Shown here: piece by piece, positions 35,184-43,332 of the stretch
Numbering within the stretch: position 1 is the stretch's first letter
How the letters are laid out: every line of letters begins with the position of its first letter
Origin: Bradyrhizobium sp. 139
GTDB taxonomy: Bacteria > Pseudomonadota > Alphaproteobacteria > Rhizobiales > Xanthobacteraceae
DNA: 64,000 nt
Direction: 5' to 3'
NCBI RefSeq assembly: GCF_023074175.1
Contig: NZ_JADPKS010000126.1
Span: 53,882 to 117,881 of the forward strand
The notes under the pieces: model-generated
What the model was told of the DNA's origin: nothing
Database searches by the model: none
What the model saw: the letters and a program-made list of their open reading frames with translations, nothing else
Made by a program: the position numbers and the translations under genes

Positions 35184-35323
35184 GCCCGCAGGGCGGATGA
35201 GCCGAAGGCGCGGAGCGCCGCTCGCTGGCGAACTGCCCGCTTCCCGTCAGCCGGTTGACCTCGATCGGCGTCTCGCACTAGCGTTCACGGCCACAAGCCT
35301 TGTCGCTACGCCGCACAAGTCCC

Positions 35324-36121
35324 ATGCCAAGAAAAAGCAAAAGCCTCCTGCCCGGCCTTCGCAGCGTCCTGCAAAGCGCGCGGTGGGTGCGAAAGACGTT
35401 CGCGCGAGCACCGCGGATGGTTCGGATCGTCGGCGTCGTAGCGATCCTGCTTGCGGTCGTTGCGCTGGCCAACCTTACCTACAACGTCATCCGCAAGCCG
35501 ACCGAGCTGTTTGTCCTTGTCGGCAACGCCCTCGACAAGGACCCGGCTGCGACTTGGCGGCAATACGGACCGCCCTTCCGCGCCTACTCCACCGCGACGA
35601 TCACGCCCGAACTGCTGGCCGCGCTGGCGCAGGTCGAGAGTTCAGGCAATCCGGTGGCGCGCACCTACTGGCGCTGGCGATTGAGCCTCAATCCCCTCGC
35701 GATTTACCGGCCCGCCTCCAGCGCCGTCGGCCTCTACCAGATGCTGGACGCGGCCTACGCCGACGCCGCGCGGTTCTGTGTCCGCGGCAACGCGGTCACG
35801 GAGACTGCTTGCGGGTCTACCTTCCTCTATAGCCGCGCGATCCCGAGCCACGCCATCGAGCTGGCATCGGTGTATCTGGACCGCAATGTGGGTGACGTTC
35901 TCACCCGCGCGGGCGAGGTGAAGGCGAGCGCGCAGCAGAAGCAGGATCTGGCCGCCTTCATCCATCTCTGCGGCGCAGGCCCCGCCACGGCCTACGCGCG
36001 CCGCCACTTTCAGATGCTGGCCGGCGAGCGGTGCGGCGATCACCTCGTTGCGGGCTATATTGCCAAGGTCAACGCGATGAAGCGGCAGTTTCTGCGCCTT
36101 GCGGCGGATGACGGCGGTTAG
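35324..36121 (+). CDS. Lytic transglycosylase-like membrane-anchored protein
   Basis: 265 residues from the ATG at 35324. A transmembrane anchor lies at about 33-52 (RIVGVVAILLAVVALANL). The SLT-like core contains LLAALAQVESSGNP with the catalytic Glu, then ASSAVGLYQMLDA matching the GLFQ/GLYQ motif, and the helical end CGAGPATAYARRHF. Likely cleaves peptidoglycan in the periplasm. The last 195 bp are duplicated 769 bp downstream. The TTG at 35300 is an alternative start. Confidence 0.8.
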   Translation: MPRKSKSLLPGLRSVLQSARWVRKTFARAPRMVRIVGVVAILLAVVALANLTYNVIRKPTELFVLVGNALDKDPAATWRQYGPPFRAYSTATITPELLAALAQVESSGNPVARTYWRWRLSLNPLAIYRPASSAVGLYQMLDAAYADAARFCVRGNAVTETACGSTFLYSRAIPSHAIELASVYLDRNVGDVLTRAGEVKASAQQKQDLAAFIHLCGAGPATAYARRHFQMLAGERCGDHLVAGYIAKVNAMKRQFLRLAADDGG

Positions 36122-36188
36122 CTCTTGGAGCGAGCGTCGCGCGTAGGGTCGTTAGCCCGCGGCTGCGCGCGATGCGCAGTCCACCGAC

Positions 36189-36235
36189 GTAACCCACCTC
36201 TTTCGCTTCCTCGTAGACAAACAGTGGTGGGTTAC
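36189..36235. repeat. Palindromic intergenic repeat
   Basis: Perfect 10-bp inverted repeat GTAACCCACC / GGTGGGTTAC with a 27-bp interior, inside a stretch 36142-36258 typical of dispersed palindromic elements in Bradyrhizobium. It lies between two convergent genes and could act as a bidirectional terminator. Confidence 0.6.
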
Positions 36236-36262
36236 GCCTTCGGCTAACCCACCGTACGCGCT

Positions 36263-36310
36263 CAGTACTTGGACCTTAGTACTTGGACCTCAGTACTTGG
36301 ACTTCAGTAC
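36263..36310. repeat. Short tandem repeat at the 3' end of a small gene
   Basis: Three near-identical units of 13-15 bases (CAGTACTTGGACCTT, AGTACTTGGACCT, CAGTACTTGGACTT) plus a partial fourth that contains the stop codon of the minus-strand gene at 36304. Slippage here could move that gene's stop. Confidence 0.6.
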
Positions 36311-36585
36311 CCTGACTTTGTGCTCGAGCCGGTCGTTGACTTCGTGCTCGAGCCGGTGGTTTGGCCTGGAGCGTAATTCGACGCGCCGGGGCTGGTCTTC
36401 TTCGAGGTCTTCGCGTGGTGCATCTTATGTCCGGGAGCGTAGCTGGAAGCGCCCGGCTCGCCTTTCTTCGAACCCGTCTGCTGCATCTCGTGACCTGGCG
36501 TCTTGCTCGATACGCCCTGAGCAAACACGGCAGGTGCTGTAGCCATGACAACAGCAGCAGAGAGCGCGATGATCTTTGATTTCAT
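36304..36585 (-). CDS. Small secreted Ser/Lys-rich hypothetical protein
   Basis: 93 residues. Signal peptide 1-23 (KSKIIALSAAVVMATAPAVFAQG), then internal repeats of the form SKKGEPGASSYAPGH and SKKTSPGASNYAPGQ, and a C-terminal TTGSSTKS repeat. ATG at 36585 has a strong GGAGGA site seven bases upstream. No Cys. Function unknown; the SSYAPGH/SNYAPGQ pattern is common in small exported Bradyrhizobium proteins. Confidence 0.8.
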   Translation of the reverse strand: MKSKIIALSAAVVMATAPAVFAQGVSSKTPGHEMQQTGSKKGEPGASSYAPGHKMHHAKTSKKTSPGASNYAPGQTTGSSTKSTTGSSTKSGY

Positions 36586-36695
36586 GATGTCCTCCTCCGA
36601 ATAAGCCCCCAATGCAACGAACTGAACCCAATGCCCGTTCCCCTGAACAAATGTTCATAATGAGTGTGGGATTCCGATCAGCGGGCGCCGCAGCA

Positions 36696-36890
36696 AGCGC
36701 GCAGCAGAAGCAGGATCTGGCCGCCTTCATCCATCTCTGCGGCGCAGGCCCCGCCACGGCCTACGCGCGCCGCCACTTTCAGATGCTGGCCGGCGAGCGG
36801 TGCGGCGATCACCTCGTTGCGGGCTATATTGCCAAGGTCAACGCGATGAAGCGGCAGTTTCTGCGCCTTGCGGCGGATAACGGCGGTTAG
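36696..36890 (+). pseudogene. 195-bp duplicate of the lytic transglycosylase 3' end
   Basis: Identical to 35927-36121 except for one visible G-to-A change (36879), including the stop codon. It encodes only the last 64 residues of the parent and has no signal peptide or catalytic Glu. An ATG-like frame opens upstream at 36612, but the protein would lack the SLT motifs, so it is a fragment, not a second gene. Confidence 0.9.
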
Positions 36891-37213
36891 GGAGCGTGGC
36901 CCGTAGGATGGGTAGAGCACTTGCGAAACCCATCGTGCCATGACGGCTGATGATGGGTTTCGCTTTCGCTCTACCCATCCTACGAGCTGATGACGGCGGT
37001 CAGGGAGCGTGGCCCGTAGGATGGGTAGAGCACTTGCGAAACCCATCGTGCCATGACGGCTGGTGATGGGTTTCGCTTTCGCTCTACCCATCCTACGAGC
37101 TGATGACAGCGGTCAGGGAGCGTGGCCCGCAGGATGGGTAGAGCACTTGCGAAACCCATCGTGCCATAACGGCTGGTGATGGGTTTCGCTTTCGCTCTAC
37201 CCATCCTACGAGC
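36891..37213. repeat. Three tandem copies of a 113-bp palindrome-containing repeat
   Basis: Copies start at 36891, 37004 and 37117 with exact 113-bp spacing; the third lacks its last few bases. Each carries an inverted repeat with 15-bp perfect outer arms (36903-36917 with 36969-36983 in the first copy), extending inward through GAAACCCATC and GATGGGTTTC. Only a few substitutions separate the copies. The unit's last 20 bases resemble the 3' end of the transglycosylase gene. Confidence 0.9.
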
Positions 37214-37261
37214 TAACCCAACCTAGGCGCCAATCAGTTCCGCGTCCGTCGCTGGCCGATC

Positions 37262-37549
37262 TCACCACCAATACGGCCAGCGCCAGCCCTCATAGCGCAC
37301 CCACGACGACACCAAGGGCGGGCCGTAGGGATCGACCCGGTCGTCTTCAGGGCGATAACGATAGCGTGGAACGATATAATAATCCCACGGCGTTGGCCTG
37401 AGCACCGGGACGTCCACCCTCAGCCGTGGCTCAGGAACGACTTCACGAACCACTTGGGCTTTCCGCGCCCGGGCTTCGGCACCTGATATCCCAAGGTTGC
37501 ACAGCACCAGGGCCGTTCCGAGAGCACACACGGCGGTCATTGTCTTCAT
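37262..37549 (-). CDS. Small secreted hypothetical protein
   Basis: 95 residues from the ATG at 37549, fixed by AGGAGG seven bases upstream. Signal peptide about 1-26 (MKTMTAVCALGTALVLCNLG), then a basic region and a Pro/Tyr/Trp-rich tail (TPWDYYIVPRYRYRPEDD, EGWRWPYWW). Exported; no family recognised. Internal Cys residues lie only in the signal peptide. Confidence 0.75.
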   Translation of the reverse strand: MKTMTAVCALGTALVLCNLGISGAEARARKAQVVREVVPEPRLRVDVPVLRPTPWDYYIVPRYRYRPEDDRVDPYGPPLVSSWVRYEGWRWPYWW

Positions 37550-37705
37550 GCGTCGGCCTCCTTCCCGCAAGAGTGCTAAAGGACGCAAAACAACGCAAGC
37601 CCAATTCGCCATCCGACTTGCCTGCATGACCGCGCGCAGGCGAAAGCGATACCCATCAACTTCGGAGGTGATGGGTATCGCGAGGGATAAATCCATCCTT
37701 ACGGA

Positions 37706-38224
37706 TTACCGCTCCGTGGCCGGTATCTCGTACACCGACACCTTGGCTGCGATCCCGGTCAGCTCGCGCTCTTGCATCGCGTGCTCCTCGTTGGGGGACT
37801 CGCCGACCGAGACGTCCTTCATTCTGCGCTTGACCTCTTCGCACGTCTTGCGGACGTCTTCCGTGAAGAGCGCGCATTCTTCGATGCGCTTGAAGATCTT
37901 CCGTCCCTCGTCACGATACCCCGCCGCCGTTTCGCGCATGAACGCAATCGCATCATGGACCTGGACTGTCAGCGCCTCGCATTTTTGCGCGGCGTCGATC
38001 AACTCGGTGCCCATGGCCTCGATCTCTTTTGCAGCGGACTCATAGTCGCGAATGACCGCCTCTGCACTGAGCGCGCCGACGCGCGTGACGCCCTCGGTGT
38101 GCTCGACGTAATCAGGCAAAGCAATTGAAGCGATCGAGCTTCCCTGGCGAATCGATGAGATGTCCGCCTCGAGTTGAACCAGGTTCACTCCTTCGCGTCT
38201 GCGCAATTGTTCGACACTTGCCAT
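37706..38224 (-). CDS. Hypothetical cytoplasmic helical protein
   Basis: 172 residues from the ATG at 38224, preceded by GGGAGGG. Almost entirely amphipathic helix (AVIRDYESAAKEIEAMGTEL, MRETAAGYRDEGRKIFKRIEE), with no signal peptide, no Trp and few aromatic residues. Two Cys occur in the helical part. It could form a coiled-coil dimer. Function unknown; isolated gene. Confidence 0.7.
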   Translation of the reverse strand: MASVEQLRRREGVNLVQLEADISSIRQGSSIASIALPDYVEHTEGVTRVGALSAEAVIRDYESAAKEIEAMGTELIDAAQKCEALTVQVHDAIAFMRETAAGYRDEGRKIFKRIEECALFTEDVRKTCEEVKRRMKDVSVGESPNEEHAMQERELTGIAAKVSVYEIPATER

Positions 38225-38391
38225 GATCGACCCTCCCAATACGCTCCCGAACCCCAAACGGCGCTGAGTGTATTACGGGGACAAGCGGCATTCCTAACCC
38301 GATCTGCGCTTGACAGCCTCAGCTTTGCCATTTTTTCCCATGCGCTAGGTCGGCACGCAGGGATGTAAGTGTCTTAAGAATTCAATCTCTC

Positions 38392-38478
38392 GTAGCCCGG
38401 ATGGAGCGCAGCGCAATCCGGGGACCAGTGTGCCTTGTGGCAACATCCCGGATTACGCTTGCGCTCCATCCGGACTAC
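38392..38478. repeat. REP-like palindromic element
   Basis: GTAGCCCGGATGGAGCGCAG followed by CGCAATCCGGG forms the left arm; the right arm reads CCCGGATTACGCTTGCGCTCCATCCGGACTAC. The 30-bp arms enclose about 25 bp. This is a dispersed Bradyrhizobium-type repeat; partial relatives lie at 39106-39140, 39560-39640 and 63884-63903. The rest of the 523-bp gap (38225-38747) holds no supported gene. Confidence 0.85.
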
Positions 38479-38747
38479 AGGCACTCAGCCGCCGCACCTG
38501 CCCACTATGCCATAATGCCCCTGTTTTGCCCGACGGGTCAAATTCTATTCGGTATCGCCGAAATCTAAAATCCTGAGCGATTTCTACTTTGCATGGGGTT
38601 GTTTTCGCGAATTTTTGTTTGGGCGCGGCCCGCCGCTACGCCGCGTCGACATCCTCGGGCGCCGGGCCCGCCACGAGCCCGTCGAGACTGACCATCAAGT
38701 CCGGCGGAATGCGTGCGGCGCGCCCGTGACGGGTGATGAGGCAAGCA

Positions 38748-39098
38748 ATGACCGAACCGATGAAATGCCCGAACTGCCAGTCCGAGCATGCCTACCAGGA
38801 TCGCGATCTCTGGGTCTGTCCGGAGTGCGCCCATGAATGGAGCGCCACGGGCGATGCGGCCCCGCAGACCGCGCAGGAGGCCGGCGTGCGCGATGCGCAT
38901 GGCAATGTGCTGACCGATGGCGACAGCGTCATCGTGATGAAGGACCTCAAGGTCAAGGGATCCTCATCGGTCGTCAAGGGCGGCACCAAGGTCAGAAACA
39001 TCCGTCTGCAAGAGGCGACCGACGGACACAACATCGCCTGCAAGATCGACGGCATCGGCGCGATGAATTTGAAATCGGAGTTCGTGAAGAAAGCATAG
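38748..39098 (+). CDS. PhnA/YjdM family zinc-ribbon protein
   Basis: 116 residues from the ATG at 38748 (start chosen by GAGG six bases upstream; MKCPNC at 38760 is another option). A zinc ribbon CPNCQSEHAYQDRDLWVCPECAHEW at the N-terminus is followed by the conserved PhnA domain: GNVLTDGDSVIVMKDLKVKGSSSVVKGGTKVRNIRL. The name PhnA is historical; this family does not hydrolyse phosphonoacetate, and its role is unknown. Monocistronic. Confidence 0.9.
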   Translation: MTEPMKCPNCQSEHAYQDRDLWVCPECAHEWSATGDAAPQTAQEAGVRDAHGNVLTDGDSVIVMKDLKVKGSSSVVKGGTKVRNIRLQEATDGHNIACKIDGIGAMNLKSEFVKKA

Positions 39099-39148
39099 CG
39101 GCACGCCTGGCCCGGATGGCGCGCAAGCGTCATCCGGGACCGCTCGAT

Positions 39149-39550
39149 TTATTCTCCGACCAGCGCGTCATACCCCTTCGCGCTGAACGCCAGCAGACAG
39201 AACCCGTGCCCGAACGGATCGGCGAGCATGGCGATCCGCCCATAGGGCGCATCGCGCGCGGGCGCCTCGAGGATCGCACCGGCACCAAGTGCGCGCGCGA
39301 CTGCGGCGTCGACATCGTCAACGACCACGTCGATATGCAGCGGCGTCCAGTGCCGCTCGTAGCGGCGGCGGTCGCTGCCCGCGCCGAGTGTGCCGGCCGG
39401 CTTGGTCAGCAGATACACCGGCGCCGGCCAGCCGAGCAGCTCGACGAAATCGGCGCCGAAGTGGCGGCCGACCGTCAGGCCGAAGGCGGCAGTGTAGAAT
39501 GTCGTCGCCAGCGCGACGTCGGGGACGTCGATGTTGAGGAGGAAGGACAT
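39149..39550 (-). CDS. VOC/glyoxalase superfamily protein
   Basis: 133 residues from the ATG at 39550. Single VOC module pair: FLLNIDVPDVALATTFYTAAFGLTVGR at the N-terminus and HIDVVVDDVDAAVARALGAGA then ADPFGHGFCLL at the C-terminus. Metal-binding residues are possible at HID and the late Glu/His positions, but substrate (lactoylglutathione, fosfomycin-like compounds or another) is not determinable. The intergenic sequence before it carries a palindromic repeat fragment. Confidence 0.85.
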   Translation of the reverse strand: MSFLLNIDVPDVALATTFYTAAFGLTVGRHFGADFVELLGWPAPVYLLTKPAGTLGAGSDRRRYERHWTPLHIDVVVDDVDAAVARALGAGAILEAPARDAPYGRIAMLADPFGHGFCLLAFSAKGYDALVGE

Positions 39551-39641
39551 GGCGGCCAGCGTAGCCCGCATTGTGCTTTGTGCAATCCGGGATGGTGCCG
39601 CAGGGTGGATTGGCGAAGCCCAATCCACCGCCCCTGCAAGC

Positions 39642-40562
39642 TCACCGCTGCCGCTGCGCCAGATAAAACCCGCACAGCACCGTGACCAGGCCCGCCGCCT
39701 GCAGCATCGTCGGTGGCTCGCCGAGCAGCAGCCAGCCGACCAGGAGCGTCAGCGCCGGCACGCAGGCCGGGAACATTGCGGCGCGGGCGACGCCGAGGCG
39801 CTGGACCGAGACGGCGAACAGATAAAGCGCGGCGGGGCCGGCGAGCACGCCCTGCGCCAACGCCTGGATGGCATTCTCAGTTACGCCGATCGCCGCGACA
39901 TGGGCGAGACCGACGGTCAAAAGATAGATCGGCAAGAGCAGCAGCGACAGCACGTTGATGACGAGCGCGGCCGACACTGCGGAGACGCGCCAGTGACGCA
40001 GCAGCGCGCCGAAACCGGCGAACATGAATCCGGTGAGCACGAAGATCAGATCGCCCTGCACGCCATCGGCCCCGATATGGCCGATCGATTCCGCGCCGAT
40101 CACGCAGAGGCCGCCGACGATGACGATAGCGCCGGCCAGGCGCGAGGCGGAGATGTGCTCCTTCAGCACGATTGCGGCGAGCAGCAGGCCGCCGAGCGTC
40201 GCGCAGGAGGGCTGGATCACGCTGCCATGGCCGAGCGGCACGAACAGGAATCCGGTGTAGGAGATCAGCGACATCACGGGGCCGCCGAGCACCATCAGCA
40301 CCAGGCCCCTGCCCCAGCCGATGCCGCAGAGATCGCCGATGCCGGCGCGCAGCACCAGCGGCAGGAACGCGATGCCCGACCAGACATAGCGATGCACGAG
40401 CAAATCGACCGGCGTGAAGCCGACTTTGAGGCCGTGCCGCGTTCCGGCAAAGCCCAGCGCCCAGAACAGCGCCGCGGACAGGCCGCAGACGACGCCGAGA
40501 AGTGCCGGCTCCGCATCGTTCTTCCGAATGAGAGCGTCAGCGCCGCTCGTTCGCTGATCCAT
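39642..40562 (-). CDS. EamA/DMT family transporter
   Basis: 306 residues from the ATG at 40562. Ten helices in two EamA repeats (about 20-150 and 165-300). Starts GVVCGLSAALFWALGFAGTRHG, with a first-repeat end LGGLLLAAIVLKEHISASRLAGAIVIVGGL typical of EamA. Substrate unknown. It is the second DMT transporter in the window and only distantly like the one at 24682. Confidence 0.88.
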   Translation of the reverse strand: MDQRTSGADALIRKNDAEPALLGVVCGLSAALFWALGFAGTRHGLKVGFTPVDLLVHRYVWSGIAFLPLVLRAGIGDLCGIGWGRGLVLMVLGGPVMSLISYTGFLFVPLGHGSVIQPSCATLGGLLLAAIVLKEHISASRLAGAIVIVGGLCVIGAESIGHIGADGVQGDLIFVLTGFMFAGFGALLRHWRVSAVSAALVINVLSLLLLPIYLLTVGLAHVAAIGVTENAIQALAQGVLAGPAALYLFAVSVQRLGVARAAMFPACVPALTLLVGWLLLGEPPTMLQAAGLVTVLCGFYLAQRQR

Positions 40563-40837
40563 CGGCAAGCCTTATGTCAGCGCGTGAGCCGCCTCAACCC
40601 ATCCGGTTGCAGGTCTGTCACGCGGCGAAGCCCGCAAGATTGCTACGACACTCGTTTTGAACGACGGTACACAACCGGCGCGTGACGGCGATTGGCCGCA
40701 ACTTTCATAACCCGCGCACGGCAGCGCCAGATCACGGCTCGCTTCGCCAAAGAAAAGACCGCGCTCCTGAAACAGAACGCGGTCCGCACAGGCTCGGAAG
40801 ACGAGCCTGCTTCATGTTGTCTTCAGGCAAATTCAGA

Positions 40838-41092
40838 TCAGCGGGCGGTGCCCGTCGTGACGTCCGCAGTCTTGACCTTGCGCGGCGTCAGCACGCGAGC
40901 CTGGTGGACCGAAGCGACCGTGGCCGGCACGGTTGCCTGCTGCTCGACATGCGCAGCACCGAGCACGCGCACCTGCAGGGCGGAGACCGGAAAACCGTTG
41001 GCCTCATAGGTCGGCAGCTCGGCGGCAAAAGCCGCGGTGCTGCCCGCGATCGTCAGGATGGCGGCGGCGATCGACAGAGTTTTCGTGTTCAT
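40838..41092 (-). CDS. Small secreted hypothetical protein
   Basis: 84 residues from the ATG at 41092, with AGGAG seven bases upstream. Signal peptide 1-24 ending AAFAAE. The mature part is short and polar with no Cys, and contains the stretch YEANGFPVSALQVRVLGAAHVEQ, a pattern I associate with small exported proteins in Bradyrhizobium. No family name known. Confidence 0.7.
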   Translation of the reverse strand: MNTKTLSIAAAILTIAGSTAAFAAELPTYEANGFPVSALQVRVLGAAHVEQQATVPATVASVHQARVLTPRKVKTADVTTGTAR

Positions 41093-41264
41093 TGGTGATG
41101 CTCCTGAGTGGAAGATTCGGAGCACATTTAAGCGCGTTTTGCTGCGTTGCGACATACTTTGTTGCATTGCAACAGCGCGCCCGCCGCATAGCAATATATT
41201 TAATGCACACAGGAGCTTGGTCGAGGCCCCGGCGGGCGCGACATGACACTTTTATGGGCGGCGA

Positions 41265-41546
41265 TCAGCCGCCGAGCACATTGCCCCAGCCGTCGAAGAC
41301 ATAGGCCTTCCAGACTACGGTTCCATCCTCGCGCGGCCGGCTGGCCCGCCGGTAATCGTCAGCCTCCTCGGTGGTCCAGGTGATGATCGCGTCGGAGAGC
41401 CGATCATGCAGGATGGCCGGCTCGGTGGGGTCGAAGGCGTCCATGGGACGAAGCGAGGAATGGGTCATGTCGACCAACGCGCCGGCCGCGGCAAGGTTGC
41501 CTGTCGAAAGAGCGATGGCCAGCCTCCCTCCGTCATCGCGCACCAC
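41265..41546 (-). CDS. Small hypothetical protein
   Basis: 93 residues with a GTG start, five bases downstream of the pilin gene and on the same strand. It has a compact, mixed alpha/beta composition (DGGRLAIALSTGNLAAAGALV, EDGTVVWKAYVFDGWGNVLGG) without membrane segments or Cys. Not recognised. Co-transcription with the pilin is likely from the spacing. Confidence 0.5.
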   Translation of the reverse strand: MVRDDGGRLAIALSTGNLAAAGALVDMTHSSLRPMDAFDPTEPAILHDRLSDAIITWTTEEADDYRRASRPREDGTVVWKAYVFDGWGNVLGG

Positions 41547-41551
41547 GCGGC

Positions 41552-41737
41552 TTATTTCAACGCGGTCGCCAGCGATTGCAGCTTTGCGACCAGATTGGTG
41601 CCGAGCGCGTAGATGATTTCGATGATCGCCAGCGCGATCCCGGCTGCGATCAGGCCGTATTCGATTGCGGTCGCGCCGGATTCATCGACAGCAAATTCGG
41701 CCAACAGACATTTCAATCTCAATTTCACAACTCGCAT
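41552..41737 (-). CDS. Flp/Fap-type class IVb pilin
   Basis: 61 residues from the ATG at 41737. GGGAAGG abuts this ATG, so the GTG at 41728 (nine bases from it) may be the true start. A short leader precedes SGATAIEYGLIAAGIALAIIEIIYALG, the Flp signature with Glu five after the cleavage Ala (ATAIEYGLIA), and a short C-terminal tail. Flp subunits are cleaved by CpaA and assembled by the Tad system. No cpa or tad genes are near. Confidence 0.88.
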   Translation of the reverse strand: MRVVKLRLKCLLAEFAVDESGATAIEYGLIAAGIALAIIEIIYALGTNLVAKLQSLATALK

Positions 41738-42035
41738 CCTTCCCAGCTCTACCGCACGTTGTCGGCAAGGGCGAGATACCGAATCACAATCCAAGATTGA
41801 GTAAATTCAGTTATCTCAATTTGACGACAATGTATGATGCCTTTGCAGCCCTTCTCAGGCTGTACCGCCCTAGAACCCCAGGGAACCCGCGTTGCACCTC
41901 GGCAACACCTATCGAAAAAGCCCTCATTGAGCGATTTGCGCCATTGCGCCGCCACACCGTCCCCCGAACAATTCACGCATTGCGTGCCTGGCTGTGCAAG
42001 ATTGGTTCGAACAGAACCGTTTGGAGGCAGGGATC

Positions 42036-43328
42036 ATGAACGATCGGCGGTCTCTTCTGGTGGCGATCTCATGCCCCTCGGCCGTTCTTGCCGGCTGGCT
42101 GGCGCTCTCGCTGTCCGCCTACGCTCCGGCCCTCATCGAGAACAGCGGCGCCAATGCGGCTGCGGTGTCCCGCGCGAAAGATCTTGGCCGGCTCGACCTC
42201 GCCGACGTCCCGCACATTGGGACCATCGAGGACGGCGTCGCCCTGACCGCAGATATCGCGGCGGCCACTGTCGCTGCGACACCGAATGCGGCCGCCGAGG
42301 CAGCACCCGAGATGCCCGCCCCCGCCGTCAAGCTCGCCTCGGCCGATCCGGCGTTGATATTGCCGACGGAACCCCCGCCTGCGGTTTCGCCGGAGCCTGC
42401 TCCTGTCAGCAGCGAGGCTGCCCCCGCGCCAGAGTCCGTGATAAAACTCGCATCGGCCGATCCCACCGACACCGTGACGACAGACGCGCTGTCGCCCGCG
42501 GCGATCGCGACCGGCCCTGCGCCCGCCGCGAGCAAGGCGTCGCCACCTGCCGACACCGTCGCCGTGCTCGACGAGTGCTTCGTCATGGATGCTTGCATCG
42601 ATCGCTATCTGTGGACGCTCTATCAGCGCACCGCGAAGGAAGACTCGATCAAGGTCGAGGAGCGCCGCCCTGTCGCCGTCAAGCGCAAGGGCAAGACGGT
42701 CACGGTAATGCGCAGCTTCACTAAATTGGTCGACGAGGACTTTGGCTGGAAAGATCCGAAGGCGGCCGAGCACGCCGGCATGCCGATGATGGACTACGTG
42801 ATCGGCGGAATGGACCGCAGCTTCAAGCGGAAGTTGTTTCGCATGCTGCTCGCCGCAGAAGCCGCCGGCCTCTCACCGGGCATCACCAGCGCATTCCGCG
42901 ACGACTATCGCCAGTCGATCGCGAGCGGCCTGAAGGCCGCCTCCAATCGCTCCTATCATGGCGGCAGCACGCGCGGCGGCTACGGCCATGGCATGGCGGC
43001 CGATATCGTCAGCACCAAGGGCGACAACCGCGCGCAGCGCTGGGTCTCGACCGAAATCCTGTGGAAATGGGTCGATGCCAACGGCAGGGCGCTCGGCATC
43101 GGCCGGCCCTATCTCGGCCGCGATCCGCCGCATGTCGGCCCGATCGACGGCCAGGAATACATCTCGAAGCGTGGCATGGCGGATCGCAAGGAAGCCGCCA
43201 ACGTCAAGCCGAAGAAGATGCGGGCTGTGGCCAGCGCCAAGCCAGCAAAGGCGCAGGCCGCGCGCGAGCAGAAGGTCCCGGCAAAGCCGCACAAATCGGC
43301 GCAATCGGCCGCCAAGCGCGCCACCTGA
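42036..43328 (+). CDS. D-alanyl-D-alanine carboxypeptidase-like (M15) protein
   Basis: 430 residues from the ATG at 42036 (GGAGG upstream). A signal-anchor (about 8-30) is followed by about 140 residues of Ala/Pro-rich disordered sequence. The C-terminal domain (about 185-390) has CFVMDACIDRYLWTLYQRT and SAFRDDYRQSIASG, then SYHGGSTRGGYGHGMAADIV with His/Asp residues in the M15-type metal-binding pattern, and GRDPPHVGPIDGQEY. A basic Lys/Ala tail ends it. Likely trims or binds peptidoglycan. Divergent from the pilin gene. Confidence 0.72.
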   Translation: MNDRRSLLVAISCPSAVLAGWLALSLSAYAPALIENSGANAAAVSRAKDLGRLDLADVPHIGTIEDGVALTADIAAATVAATPNAAAEAAPEMPAPAVKLASADPALILPTEPPPAVSPEPAPVSSEAAPAPESVIKLASADPTDTVTTDALSPAAIATGPAPAASKASPPADTVAVLDECFVMDACIDRYLWTLYQRTAKEDSIKVEERRPVAVKRKGKTVTVMRSFTKLVDEDFGWKDPKAAEHAGMPMMDYVIGGMDRSFKRKLFRMLLAAEAAGLSPGITSAFRDDYRQSIASGLKAASNRSYHGGSTRGGYGHGMAADIVSTKGDNRAQRWVSTEILWKWVDANGRALGIGRPYLGRDPPHVGPIDGQEYISKRGMADRKEAANVKPKKMRAVASAKPAKAQAAREQKVPAKPHKSAQSAAKRAT

Positions 43329-43332
43329 GCCG

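Noticed and set aside
36612..36890. 92-residue protein over the duplicated fragment
   Set aside because: Only the C-terminal tail of the transglycosylase, without signal, anchor or catalytic motif.
36900..37213. CRISPR array
   Set aside because: Repeats are 113 bp and contiguous with no unique spacers, and no cas genes are present.
38600..38747. Minus-strand protein-like frame ending PEDVDAA before phnA
   Set aside because: No start codon in frame and it would lie antisense to the PhnA start; too little support.
41990..42020. tRNA-like GGTTCGAA motif
   Set aside because: No acceptor stem or cloverleaf could be drawn around it.
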